The notes under the pieces: model-generated | The model's database searches: none | What the model was told of the DNA's origin: nothing | The model's input: only the letters and a program-made list of their open reading frames with translations | Part shown: positions 53,322 to 62,152 of the stretch, piece after piece | Layout: each line of letters starts with the position of its first letter | Position numbering within the stretch: the first letter of the stretch is position 1 | Assembly (NCBI GenBank): GCA_965200615.1 | Contig: OZ241377.1 | Location: 1,984,001 to 2,048,000, forward strand | Length of the DNA stretch: 64,000 bases | Source: Bin5 sp965200615 | Lineage (GTDB): Bacteria > Chloroflexota > Anaerolineae > Caldilineales > Caldilineaceae | Reading direction: 5' to 3' | Translations under genes and position numbers: made by a program

Positions 53322-54185
53322 ATGCTTATCGAACCCATCGCCGATTACGCATGTGAGACAGGGGAAGGCCCTCTCTGGCATCCCGACGAAGGCCGCCTCT
53401 ACTGGGTCGACATTCCCCCCGGCAAACTCTACCGCTACGACCCCGCCACTGGCGCGCACGGCCCTGTCCTCGACGCCGGCGAAGCTATCGGGGGATTTAC
53501 CATTCAGGAAGACGGCGCGCTGCTCCTCTTCATGGCCCGCGGCCGCATCGCCCTTTGGCGGGAAGGCCAACCCCTGAAAAATCTGATCGACGAGATTCCG
53601 GCCGAGCGTGAAGGACGCTTTAACGACGTAATCGCAGATCCGGCCGGTCGCGTCTTCTGTGGCACAATGCCCCGCGGTGGCAGCAATGGCGTACTCTACC
53701 GGATGGAAACCGACGGTAGTCTGACTATCGTGATCGAAGATGCCGGGACCTCCAACGGCATGGGCTTCACTCAGGACCTCAAGACCTTCTACCACACCAA
53801 CACCCGCCGCGGCATCACCCGTTACGACTACGACGTCGACACCGGGCAGATCACCAACCCGGAGTTTGTCGTCCGTGAAGGCGCGACGTCAAACGGCCGC
53901 CCCGACGGCATGGCCATGGACGCGGCCAACTGCTTCTGGTCCGCCCGCTGGGACGGCTACGCCCTCGTCCACCACATGCCCAACGGTCGCGAGATCCAGC
54001 GCCTCAACTTCCCCGTGCCCAAAGTCTCCAGCGCCACCTTCGGCGGCAACGACTACACCGATCTCTACGTCACCACCGCCGGCGGCCACATCAAAGAGAC
54101 CGACGGCCCCCAGGCCGGTACCCTCTACCGCGTCCGTTTGGGCGTGAAGGGCAAAGCCCCCTTCCGCTCTAGGATCAACGTCTAG
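53322..54185 (+). CDS. SMP-30/gluconolactonase family protein
   Basis: The 287-aa six-bladed propeller has the metal-site Glu in GEGPLWHPDEGRLYWVDI, the RFNDVIADPAGRVFCGTM motif (Asn/Asp), SNGMGFTQD, and RPDGMAMDAANCFW. It likely opens a sugar lactone formed by the neighbouring dehydrogenases, so the three genes would form an oxidative sugar pathway. AAGGAGAAA precedes the ATG. A 127-base spacer separates it from the dehydrogenase gene. Confidence 0.93.
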   Translation: MLIEPIADYACETGEGPLWHPDEGRLYWVDIPPGKLYRYDPATGAHGPVLDAGEAIGGFTIQEDGALLLFMARGRIALWREGQPLKNLIDEIPAEREGRFNDVIADPAGRVFCGTMPRGGSNGVLYRMETDGSLTIVIEDAGTSNGMGFTQDLKTFYHTNTRRGITRYDYDVDTGQITNPEFVVREGATSNGRPDGMAMDAANCFWSARWDGYALVHHMPNGREIQRLNFPVPKVSSATFGGNDYTDLYVTTAGGHIKETDGPQAGTLYRVRLGVKGKAPFRSRINV

Positions 54186-54305
54186 ATACCGGCGTCCGGT
54201 TGCCATCGGCGCCAGTCGGCGTCCTGGTCAAAGGCAAAAGTATTGGATGCCGAAACCGGGCACCGTGCAAAAACCACTCTGTTTAAGGCCTCGAAAGGAC
54301 TGGAA

Positions 54306-55406
54306 ATGACATCGAAATCGGATTCGCCGGCACAACAATCTCTGACGTCCGGCACGCGCTCAGACTCTGCCGCCTACCGCGTCGGCATCATCGGCTGCGG
54401 ACGCCCGCTCAGGACCGAAGGGGCGACAGGCTTTGGCATGGCCCACCGCCATGCCATGGGTTACGCCGCCTCGCCCCACACGCAGCTGGTTGCCCTCGCC
54501 GATATAAGCCGCGAAAACGCCCAGGCCTTCCAGGAAGAACACGGCGGCGACGCCATCTTTGAGGACTATTGCCGGATGTTGGCCGAGGCCAATCTCGATA
54601 TCATCTCCGTCTGCGTCTGGCCCCATCTGCACGCCGAAATGGTGCTGGCCGCAGCCGAAGCCCGCGTGCAGGCCGTCCACTGCGAAAAGCCCATCGCGCC
54701 CACATTCGGCGAGGCGCGCCGCATGGTCGAATCCTGCGAGCGCAATGGTGTCCAACTGACCTTCAACCACCAGCGCCGCTTTGCCCCCCCTTTCAGCGTC
54801 GCCCGCCGGCTGCTGCGCGAAGGCGCAATCGGCGACCTGCAACGTATCGAGGGCCGCTGCCCCGACATGAACGACTGGGGAACCCACTGGTTCGACATGA
54901 TGCACTTCTACAACGACGAAACACCCGCCCAATGGGTCATGGGCCAGATCGATACCAGCGAGATCCGGACGATCTTCGGCATGGCTCACGAAACACAAGG
55001 CATTAGTCACGTCCGCTTTCAGAACGGCGTCGATGGTCTCCTTATGACCAGCGCTGCTATCGAGATGGGGGCGGCTTTCCGGCTCTTGGGCAGTGACGGC
55101 ATCATAGAATTTGGCCCTGGCCGGGAAGGTGGGCTTCGTATATTGAACGGGCAGTCCTCCGGTTGGCGTGACGTAAATCCGGAGGGCACTATGCACGACC
55201 TGGATGCTGTGCAAAAGGGGATTGTCGACTTGGTCGAAGCGCTGAAAGAAGGTAGGGAGCCGGAACTCTCCGGAAGCCGTGCTTATCGGGCAGCGGAGTT
55301 GACCTTCGCCACCTACGAATCCAGCCGCAAACGCGGCCGCGTTGACCTGCCGCTCGAGATCGATGACTCGCCCCTTTTGGCTATGCTGGCCGGCGCCGGG
55401 TCATGA
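54306..55406 (+). CDS. Second Gfo/Idh/MocA family dehydrogenase
   Basis: The 366-aa protein has YRVGIIGCGRPLRTEGATGFG, an unusual insertion after the Rossmann glycines, then CEKPIAPTFGEARRM and an active-site region DWGTHWFDMMHFYND (His, Asp). The frame is open from 54243; ATG 54306 follows AAAGGA and was chosen. It differs clearly from the first dehydrogenase in the cluster and so probably acts on a different intermediate. Confidence 0.9.
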   Translation: MTSKSDSPAQQSLTSGTRSDSAAYRVGIIGCGRPLRTEGATGFGMAHRHAMGYAASPHTQLVALADISRENAQAFQEEHGGDAIFEDYCRMLAEANLDIISVCVWPHLHAEMVLAAAEARVQAVHCEKPIAPTFGEARRMVESCERNGVQLTFNHQRRFAPPFSVARRLLREGAIGDLQRIEGRCPDMNDWGTHWFDMMHFYNDETPAQWVMGQIDTSEIRTIFGMAHETQGISHVRFQNGVDGLLMTSAAIEMGAAFRLLGSDGIIEFGPGREGGLRILNGQSSGWRDVNPEGTMHDLDAVQKGIVDLVEALKEGREPELSGSRAYRAAELTFATYESSRKRGRVDLPLEIDDSPLLAMLAGAGS

Positions 55407-55519
55407 TTTCCAACCTTTGAATCGCGTAGAAGAGAAAATTTGACAGATCAGGCGTCGATAGTTATCGTTAGCGCCCGGTCGGGTTGACCTGTCCTCCAAC
55501 CAGGAGCCCGAACGCTCGC

Positions 55520-56563
55520 ATGAGCATCCCTCGTTTCAATGTACAATTGCAGTCCCTTTCACCTGTAAAGGGCGAGGAAATCTGCTTCATCGATCTCACC
55601 GAACGCATCGGCGATCGCATGGACGACCTCGTGCTCGGCTCCGCCGTCGACTATTGGTCCTGGAAGGGTAAGGTCTATGGCATAGGCAACGAAGTCAACG
55701 CCTGCTCCCTCGCCTACCGCAAGAGCGTCTTCGACGAAATCGGCATCGAGACACCGTTTGAAACCTGGGACGACCTCATGGAGGCCGGCGTAGTTCTCAA
55801 GGAAGCCAAGGATATGGCCGTAATCTCCTGGCACGACCTGCATGACGGCGACTTCCAGATCATGCTCTTCGCTGCCGGCGGCGAAATGTTCGACGAAAAC
55901 GGTGACTTCGGCGGCATCAATGACCTGGGTAAACAGATTCTTGAGTTCCAGCGCATGACCATCCACGACCTCGGCATCGCCATCTCCGCCCCCGTTACCG
56001 GCGATTCCACCTGGTCGCCCCCTATCTACTGGGAAGCCTTCCGCCAGGACCAGATCGCCTGTACCCTCGGCGCCCCCTGGCACAACGGCAAGTTGGGCCG
56101 GGAAGACAAGATCGGCCCGGGCCAGGAAAACGAATGGCGCCTGCAGCGGATCCCCGCCGGCTTCGGTGCTAACGGACCCACAGCCACCCATGGCGGCACC
56201 AGCGTCAGCATCCCCAAGCAGGCTCAGCATCCCGAAGAGGCATGGCAAATCATCGAGCACAGCCACCTGACTGAAGCCGTGCTCCAGGACTCCATCGAAC
56301 GCGGCATCTGGCCTTCCTACATCCCGGTTCTCGACGACCCGGTCCTGAACGAGCCTTACGATTACTACGAGGGTCAGGTCATCGGCGAACTCTACAAAGA
56401 CCTCGCACTGCAGATGCCTCGCATCTTCCAGTCGCCGTGGGCGCCCGAATTCCATACCGCCATCAACAACTTCGTGATTACGCCCGTCCTGCAGGACTCG
56501 GCCGACATCGACGCAGCCTTCGCGGAACTGGAACCGGAGCTGGAACGCATTAAGTCTCTCTAG
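55520..56563 (+). CDS. Solute-binding protein lacking its N-terminal part
   Basis: The 347 residues from ATG 55520 match the middle and end of family-1 sugar-binding proteins: FIDLTERIG, SWKGKVYGIGNEVNACSLAYRKSVFDEIGI, ETWDDLMEAGVVLKE, and FGANGPTATHGGTSVSIPKQAQHPEEAW. The signal peptide and roughly the first 90-100 residues of lobe 1 are missing. The upstream 113 bases hold no recognisable signal sequence in any frame I could read. As written the protein would stay in the cytosol, so it is a decayed gene or an internal deletion. The permease genes follow. Confidence 0.75.
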   Translation: MSIPRFNVQLQSLSPVKGEEICFIDLTERIGDRMDDLVLGSAVDYWSWKGKVYGIGNEVNACSLAYRKSVFDEIGIETPFETWDDLMEAGVVLKEAKDMAVISWHDLHDGDFQIMLFAAGGEMFDENGDFGGINDLGKQILEFQRMTIHDLGIAISAPVTGDSTWSPPIYWEAFRQDQIACTLGAPWHNGKLGREDKIGPGQENEWRLQRIPAGFGANGPTATHGGTSVSIPKQAQHPEEAWQIIEHSHLTEAVLQDSIERGIWPSYIPVLDDPVLNEPYDYYEGQVIGELYKDLALQMPRIFQSPWAPEFHTAINNFVITPVLQDSADIDAAFAELEPELERIKSL

Positions 56564-56647
56564 TAGCGCCGCACAGCGAAACGTTCAGTTCCTTTTGAAC
56601 TGAAGAGCATTAAAAGTAGGGACTGTAGCAGCACTTTCGCATTGAAT

Positions 56648-56678
56648 GGGGAGGGGCCGGCGCCTCTCCCCTTCATTT
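56648..56678 (+). terminator. Strong stem-loop between binding-protein and permease genes
   Basis: GGGGAGGGGC (56648-56657) pairs with GCCTCTCCCC (56662-56671) over 10 bp with one G-T, loop CGGC, followed by a T-rich but interrupted tract. Such stem-loops often stabilise the binding-protein mRNA and partly terminate before the permeases. A second 8-bp hairpin (TTCAGTTC 56584-56591 with GAACTGAA 56597-56604) lies just upstream. Confidence 0.6.
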
Positions 56679-56775
56679 CGGTTTCCTGGAGTGTAGTACA
56701 GTTATCGGCAAGTTCCTTGATGGGCAGATACTCCGCCCACTCTTGGTATATGAGACCTGAACCACGGAGTTCTGC

Positions 56776-57741
56776 ATGGCATCGTCAAGCGAAATATCCC
56801 CGACCGGACGTAGGTACGCGCCCGGAACGCCCACTGGGTTCAGGCTCTGGTGGCACCGTCACCGTCTGACGATCATCCCCTATTTCTACATTGCGCCCTT
56901 CTTTATCCTGTTTGCCATATTCCTGGCATGGCCGGTCGTTCGCAGCTTTTACCTCAGTTTTCATAAGCAACAGGGGATCAGCATACCTACCTTTATTGGT
57001 CTCGACAACTATATCAATCTCCTTGCTGACCCTCGATTCAAACAGTCGCTGCTCAACACAACAGTCTACGCCTTGGGAAGTCTTCTCCTGCAAATTCCAC
57101 TTGCTTTTATTTTGGCAGTCGTTGTCAACTCCAGGCTTGTTCCCTGGCCGAATGCAAAAAGCTTTTACCGCCTCTCCTACTTTGTACCGCTACTGACCTC
57201 CGCCGTCATCGCCAGCCTCATGTTCAGCATCCTCTACGACTATAACTCCGGCCTGATAAATAGCTATCTGATGCGGTTTTTTGGTGAAGAGGCAAAGGTG
57301 GGATGGGTCCGCAATGCCAGTGTCGTGAAATTTTCTATCATCCTGTTGTTGATCTGGCGTTTTACAGGCATTAACTCTCTCTATTTTGTCGCCGGCCTGC
57401 AGAATATACCCAAAGAGTTGGAAGAAGCCGCTGCAATCGATGGAGCCAATTGGTGGCAAGTTTTGGTTGGCATCACCATTCCGCTCATGCGGCCGGTCAT
57501 CCTCTTTGTAACCGTAACCGCAATCAACGGCTCCTACCAGATCTTCGCCGAGCCCTATCTGCTTACCGGCGGCGGCCCTCGCGACCAGCCCTTGAGTATC
57601 GTTCAATATCTGTACAACACCGGTTTCTCCTACTTCAACCTGGGCTACGCATCCTCTATCGGCTATACCCTGGTCACGATTATCGTCATCCTGGCCATTC
57701 TCAACCTGCGCTTCTTCGGCGCCTTCCGCGAGGATCAATAG
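56776..57741 (+). CDS. Carbohydrate ABC transporter permease (MalF type), second importer
   Basis: The 321-aa protein has a cytosolic leader of about 35 residues and then six helices. The EAA loop is ELEEAAAIDGANWWQVLVGITIP. NGSYQIFAEPYLLTGGGP is typical for subunit 1. GGAG precedes the ATG. It belongs with the permease at 57836 and with the truncated binding protein upstream. Again, no ATPase gene is present. Confidence 0.93.
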   Translation: MASSSEISPTGRRYAPGTPTGFRLWWHRHRLTIIPYFYIAPFFILFAIFLAWPVVRSFYLSFHKQQGISIPTFIGLDNYINLLADPRFKQSLLNTTVYALGSLLLQIPLAFILAVVVNSRLVPWPNAKSFYRLSYFVPLLTSAVIASLMFSILYDYNSGLINSYLMRFFGEEAKVGWVRNASVVKFSIILLLIWRFTGINSLYFVAGLQNIPKELEEAAAIDGANWWQVLVGITIPLMRPVILFVTVTAINGSYQIFAEPYLLTGGGPRDQPLSIVQYLYNTGFSYFNLGYASSIGYTLVTIIVILAILNLRFFGAFREDQ

Positions 57742-57835
57742 GGCCATCAATGGGTCGCCTATCTTTCCCGGTATCGATCGAGATGGCTTCCCGTTTTTCT
57801 GATCAGATTAGTTCGGATCAAAACTGAGGCAATCC

Positions 57836-58714
57836 ATGACTACAAGCGTTCAAGTCACCTCTGCATCTGCGCCGAGATACTCCGCAATTCGCATTCGCAA
57901 CGGGTTCCTTGTCACCCTGGCAAACATCCTGCTCCTGATCGGCGTGGTTCTGGCTGCCGTCCCCTTCATATATATGATCTCCGCCTCATTCAAACCGCAA
58001 AATGAAATCTTCACCTTTCCGGTGCAGATCATCCCCAAAGAGCCCTACCTGGACAACTACACGACGCTAATCGGCGAAACACTCTACCTGCGTTGGTTCT
58101 TTAATACCGCCATCGTCGCCATCGGGCGAACAGCCCTCTCTCTCTTCCTGTGCATGTTGGCCGGATTCGCCTTCGCCAAATATGATTTCCCTTTCAGGCG
58201 CGTTCTCTTCATCATGGTCCTGGCCAGCTTTACCCTACCCTTTGAGGTCGTGCTGATCCCTCTCTATACGATGATGGTCAGATTGGGCTGGCTCAACACC
58301 TACTGGGTTCTGATCGTACCCTTCGCCGCCAGTGCATTCGGCATCTTCCTCGCCCGCCAGTACGCGTTGGCCTTGCCCACGGAGCTGATGGAAGCCGCCC
58401 GCATCGACGGCTCCAGCGAGCTGGGCATCTTCTTCCGCATCGCTCTGCCCAACCTGCGCCCCGCCCTCGCCGTTATGGGCATCATCTTCTTCCAGGCCTC
58501 CTGGAACGACTTTCTCTGGCCCCTGATCGTCCTCAACGATTCGAAAATGTACGTCATTAACCTGGCCCTGCCCACCCTGCGCGGCCCCTACGGCGACCAG
58601 TACGGCCTTGTCCTCGGCGGCGCCGTAATCGCCGTCATTCCCATCATCATCATCTTCTTCGCCATGCAGCGCTATTTCATCGAAGGCATCATGGCCGGCG
58701 CGCTCAAAGGCTGA
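57836..58714 (+). CDS. Carbohydrate ABC transporter permease (MalG type), second importer
   Basis: The 292-aa protein has six helices, an N-terminal periplasmic-loop motif ISASFKPQNEIFTFP, and the EAA loop ELMEAARIDGSSELGIFFRIALP. The ATG at 57836 follows GAGG. It is 94 bases from the first permease and 35 bases before the M20 hydrolase gene. Confidence 0.93.
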   Translation: MTTSVQVTSASAPRYSAIRIRNGFLVTLANILLLIGVVLAAVPFIYMISASFKPQNEIFTFPVQIIPKEPYLDNYTTLIGETLYLRWFFNTAIVAIGRTALSLFLCMLAGFAFAKYDFPFRRVLFIMVLASFTLPFEVVLIPLYTMMVRLGWLNTYWVLIVPFAASAFGIFLARQYALALPTELMEAARIDGSSELGIFFRIALPNLRPALAVMGIIFFQASWNDFLWPLIVLNDSKMYVINLALPTLRGPYGDQYGLVLGGAVIAVIPIIIIFFAMQRYFIEGIMAGALKG

Positions 58715-58749
58715 CCGCAGACAGATTTTTGCGCTCTTGGAGTCTATTC

Positions 58750-59955
58750 ATGTCCGAAGTCAACATCCCCGCGATCCAGTCAGCCGTCCACAAGCACAGC
58801 AACGACATCATCACCTTCCTCCGCCAGATCTGCGTCATCCCCTCGATCGATTCGCAGATCGGCCCCGTCGGTGAACGCGTCCAGGCCGAATTGCGCAAGC
58901 TGGGCTTCGATGAAACCTGGTTCGACTCCATGGGCAACACCGTCGGCAAAATCGGCAACGGTGAACGCATCCTCGTCTATGATAGCCACATCGACACCGT
59001 CGGCATCGGCGCCGCAGACGAATGGGAGTGGGACCCCTTCGAGGGCAAAGTCGAGGACGGCATCTTCTACGCCCGCGGCGCCTGCGACGAGAAGGGCAGC
59101 ACGCCCGGCATGATCTACGGCCTGGCCATCGCCCGCAGCCTGGGCCTGCTCGACGGTTGGACCGCCTACTACTTCGGCAATATGGAGGAGTGGTGCGACG
59201 GCATCGCCCCCCACGCCTTCGTCGAACACGAAGGCATCCGCCCCGACTTCGTCGTCATCGGCGAACCGACTAAAATGCAGATCTATCGCGGCCACAAAGG
59301 CCGCGTCGAGCTGAAAGCGGTCGCCAAGGGCCGCAGCGCCCACGCCGCCAGCAATCACCTCGGCGACAACGCCATCTACAAGGCCCTCCCCCTGGTCGAA
59401 GGCATCCGCCGCCTCGAGCCTCACCTCGGCGACCACTCCTTCCTGGGCCCCGGCAAGATCACCGCCACAGACATCGAAGTCGAGACGCCCAGCATCAACG
59501 CCGTCCTCAACCAGTGCACCGTCTACATCGACCGCCGCGTCACCTTCGGCGAAGATCTGGATGCCGTCATCGACCAGGTGCGTGCCCTCATCCCCCAGGC
59601 AAATCAACAGGCCGGAGACGTGACCCTGGAAATGCTCTACTATGACGATCCCAGCTATACCGGTTTCGTCTTTCCTGTCGAAAAGTACTTTCCCGCCTGG
59701 ACGCTCGAAGAACATGAACCGCTCGTGCAGGCAGGACAGGAGACCCGCAAACGCATCGGCCTGCCGGACGCCCCCACAGGCAAGTGGGATTTCAGCACCA
59801 ACGGCATCTACTGGCGCGGCAAAGCCGGTATCCCCAGTATCGGTTTCGCCCCAGGCGACGAAGTGACCGCGCACACCGTCCTCGACAGCGTTCCCTTGGC
59901 CGATGTCGTCAAATCCACCGAGTTCTACGCCCTCCTGCCCGCAATGATCAAGTAG
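58750..59955 (+). CDS. M20 metallohydrolase of the YgeY type
   Basis: The 401-aa zinc hydrolase has YDSHIDTVGIG (His and Asp ligands), YARGACDEKGST (bridging Asp), the catalytic pair in NMEEWCDG, VIGEPT (Glu ligand), the dimerisation-domain YRGHKGRVELKAVAKGRSAHAA and the last His in VTAHTVLDS. The KWDFSTNGIYWRGKAGIPSIGFAPG segment is closest to YgeY-type hydrolases of purine/dipeptide catabolism. Start ATG 58750 follows TTGGAG. It sits at the end of the sugar cluster, where an amide or N-acyl group could be cleaved from the substrate. Confidence 0.87.
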   Translation: MSEVNIPAIQSAVHKHSNDIITFLRQICVIPSIDSQIGPVGERVQAELRKLGFDETWFDSMGNTVGKIGNGERILVYDSHIDTVGIGAADEWEWDPFEGKVEDGIFYARGACDEKGSTPGMIYGLAIARSLGLLDGWTAYYFGNMEEWCDGIAPHAFVEHEGIRPDFVVIGEPTKMQIYRGHKGRVELKAVAKGRSAHAASNHLGDNAIYKALPLVEGIRRLEPHLGDHSFLGPGKITATDIEVETPSINAVLNQCTVYIDRRVTFGEDLDAVIDQVRALIPQANQQAGDVTLEMLYYDDPSYTGFVFPVEKYFPAWTLEEHEPLVQAGQETRKRIGLPDAPTGKWDFSTNGIYWRGKAGIPSIGFAPGDEVTAHTVLDSVPLADVVKSTEFYALLPAMIK

Positions 59956-60157
59956 CGCCCGCACGCCGTGTGCTCCATTTTCCCCGACGCCGACCAGCCG
60001 TCCGCCCCCAAAAAAACGAATTGGACGAATTCTGAACAATTGGCGACAATAGGGTGTCTGACTGGTGCCTCCTCGCTGGACGGACGCCTATTTTGGTATT
60101 CTGCTAAACAGTGATGCAGGAGTACATCTCCTGAAACGCTGACTGTGATGACTCGCC

Positions 60158-60907
60158 ATGACGATTGCTGAAAATCTGCGCAAGGTACGTGCACGCATGG
60201 CCGGGGCTGCCCAGCGCGCACAGCGGCCCCCTGACGAAATTACGCTCGTGGCGGTGAGCAAAACAAAACCACTGGCGCTGATCGCAGAAACCGCCGCCGC
60301 CGGTCAGGTCGACTTCGGTGAAAATCGGGTGGAAGAACTCTGGGAAAAGGCCGAAGCTGCGGCAGCAGCCGGATTGGACCGGATCCGCTGGCACGCTATC
60401 GGCACAATCCAGAGCCGCAAAGCGAAACTGGCGCTGGGCCCGCCGGCCGTCGAGTCCCAGCCGGGCAAGGGTGCTATCTGCCTGATCCATGCAGTCGACA
60501 GGCCCAAAATCGCCCAACGTCTGAGCCGGCTGGCCGCCGAAAACGACCGCACGCTCGACGTCCTTCTCGAAGTCAACGTCAGCGGCGAAGCCAGCAAGCA
60601 CGGCTTCTCCCCTGCCGGCCTGGTCGACGCCCTGCCTGCGCTGCTGAATCTGCCCGCGCTGCGTTACTGCGGGCTGATGACGATGGCTCCGTATGTGGAT
60701 GACGCCGAGGAAGTCCGTCCCCTTTTCCGCGAATTGCGGACTCTTCTGGAGGAGCTTCGGCACGCTTTCCCGCCCGCACAGTTTCCACGGGCCGCGTGGC
60801 AGCATCTGTCTATGGGCATGACCAGCGACTTCGAAGTCGCAATCGAAGAGGGCGCCACAATCGTGCGCGTCGGCACCGCCATCTTCGGCCACAGGGAGTA
60901 CGAATGA
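60158..60907 (+). CDS. yggS: PLP homeostasis protein YggS family
   Basis: The 249-aa single-domain alanine-racemase-fold protein has LVAVSKTKPLALI (PLP Lys), VDFGENRVEELWEKAE, RWHAIGTIQSRKAKL, VNVSGEASKHGF, and the phosphate site LSMGMTSDFEVAIEEGATIVRVGTAIFG. It binds PLP without enzymatic activity. No clear ribosome site precedes the ATG; a hairpin CAGGAG/CTCCTG (60117-60133) lies upstream. Its stop overlaps the expected proC start (ATGA). Confidence 0.95.
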   Translation: MTIAENLRKVRARMAGAAQRAQRPPDEITLVAVSKTKPLALIAETAAAGQVDFGENRVEELWEKAEAAAAAGLDRIRWHAIGTIQSRKAKLALGPPAVESQPGKGAICLIHAVDRPKIAQRLSRLAAENDRTLDVLLEVNVSGEASKHGFSPAGLVDALPALLNLPALRYCGLMTMAPYVDDAEEVRPLFRELRTLLEELRHAFPPAQFPRAAWQHLSMGMTSDFEVAIEEGATIVRVGTAIFGHREYE

Positions 60908-60947
60908 CTCAGCTACCGGCAAAACCACCTTTATCGGCGGCGGCGCA
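60904..60947 (+). other. proC: 5' end of proC in a different frame (one-base frameshift)
   Basis: ATG 60904 overlaps the yggS stop and reads MTQLPAKPPLS, then a stop. If one extra A is read in the AAAA run at 60921-60924, the frame becomes MTQLPAKTTFIGGGAMGEAI, which restores the Rossmann glycines and runs directly into proC. No ATG, GTG or TTG lies in the proC frame upstream of 60948. Confidence 0.7.
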
Positions 60948-61733
60948 ATGGGTGAGGCCATAATCGGCTCACTTATCGCGAAACGGCTGCTCAGTCCATC
61001 CCGCATCTGCGTTTCCGAGCCCGTGCCCGCCCGCCGTGAATTCCTGAACACCACCTACGGCGTGACCACGGAGATCGACAACGCCCAGGCCGTCAACGGT
61101 GCCTCCCTCGTCGTCCTGGCCGTAAAGCCCCAGGCGCTTGGCCTGGTTTTGGCAGACCTGGTTGGAAACCTGTCGCAGGATGCGCTCGTAGTCAGTATCA
61201 TGGCAGGTGTGCTTATCGAAACGCTCCAGTCCGGTCTCGGCCACGACAAGATTGTCCGCTCCATGCCCAACACGCCGGCGCAGGTGGGCATGGGCATGAC
61301 CGTATGGACCGACACCGCCGCCGTTAACGAGGCCGACCGCGCCGCCGCCCAGGCCATCCTTGAGGCTATGGGCGAGGCCATCTACGTCGCAGAGGAACAC
61401 TACCTCGATATGGCCACCGGATTGAGCGGCTCCGGGCCCGGCTTCGTCTATCTCCTGCTGGAAGCTCTCATCGATGCGGGAGTACATATCGGCTTCAGTC
61501 GCGATCAGTCCCAACAGATGGTGTTGCAGACGGTGGCGGGCAGCGTCGATCTGATGCGTCAGAGCGGTCTCCATCCCGCCGACCTGCGGAACCGCGTCAC
61601 CAGCCCCGCCGGCACAACCGCCGCCGGCACCCTCGTGCTGGAGCGCGCCGGCGTACGGTCTGCCCTCATCGATGCAGTTGATACTGCCTATCGCCGCAGC
61701 AAGGAACTGGGGGGTGACGACAGTGATGCTTAG
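60948..61733 (+). CDS. proC: Pyrroline-5-carboxylate reductase
   Basis: The enzyme makes proline from pyrroline-5-carboxylate with NAD(P)H. The 261 residues from ATG 60948 contain VVLAVKPQ, the VRSMPNTPAQVGMGMT motif, TGLSGSGPGFVYLLLEALIDAGV and the signature DLRNRVTSPAGTTAAGTLVLE. This start cuts the FIGGGAMG nucleotide-binding loop in half; the true start is probably ATG 60904 in another frame. Full-length members are about 270 aa, so nothing else is missing. The yggS-proC-yggT order is widespread. Confidence 0.9.
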   Translation: MGEAIIGSLIAKRLLSPSRICVSEPVPARREFLNTTYGVTTEIDNAQAVNGASLVVLAVKPQALGLVLADLVGNLSQDALVVSIMAGVLIETLQSGLGHDKIVRSMPNTPAQVGMGMTVWTDTAAVNEADRAAAQAILEAMGEAIYVAEEHYLDMATGLSGSGPGFVYLLLEALIDAGVHIGFSRDQSQQMVLQTVAGSVDLMRQSGLHPADLRNRVTSPAGTTAAGTLVLERAGVRSALIDAVDTAYRRSKELGGDDSDA

Positions 61734-61805
61734 GCGCCGGCACAGGTGCCGCTTTATGGACGCAAGTGATACCTGCGTATCGTCCTAATAACGTAAGGAG
61801 TTGTC

Positions 61806-62057
61806 GTGATTTTCTTGCTCTTGGCCCGTGTACTCCAGATCTATACCTTCGTTCTCTTGATCCGGATTCTGATCACCTGGATCCCCAACCTGGACCCCTA
61901 TCACCCCATCGTGCAGCTTCTGTTTCAGGTAACGGAACCGGTGCTCGAACCCGCCCGCAAGCTCATCCCGCCAATCGGCATGATCGATATCTCCCCGATC
62001 GTCGTCTTCATCGTACTGGGTATCTTGCAGGACCTGCTGATGCAGCTTGCCCACTAG
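61806..62057 (+). CDS. yggT: YggT family membrane protein
   Basis: The 83-aa protein starts at GTG 61806 after AAGGAG. It has two hydrophobic helices and the YggT motif IRILITWIPNLDPYHPIVQLLFQVTEPVLEPARKLIPP (core WIPN ... TEPVLEP). Family members affect cell division or envelope osmotic behaviour in some bacteria. The gene is in the common yggS-proC-yggT group. Confidence 0.92.
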   Translation: MIFLLLARVLQIYTFVLLIRILITWIPNLDPYHPIVQLLFQVTEPVLEPARKLIPPIGMIDISPIVVFIVLGILQDLLMQLAH

Positions 62058-62152
62058 CAGTCTGCGGAATCCTGCATGAATCTTGCTCATGAGGAACGGG
62101 CAGAGCGTGAAATCCTCACTTCCCACAGAAATCCACTCCACAAGGAACAACT

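Noticed and set aside
58780..60039. 419-codon open frame opposite the M20 hydrolase
   Set aside because: Gly/Asp/Val-rich mirror of a highly biased gene; the M20 reading has all zinc ligands.
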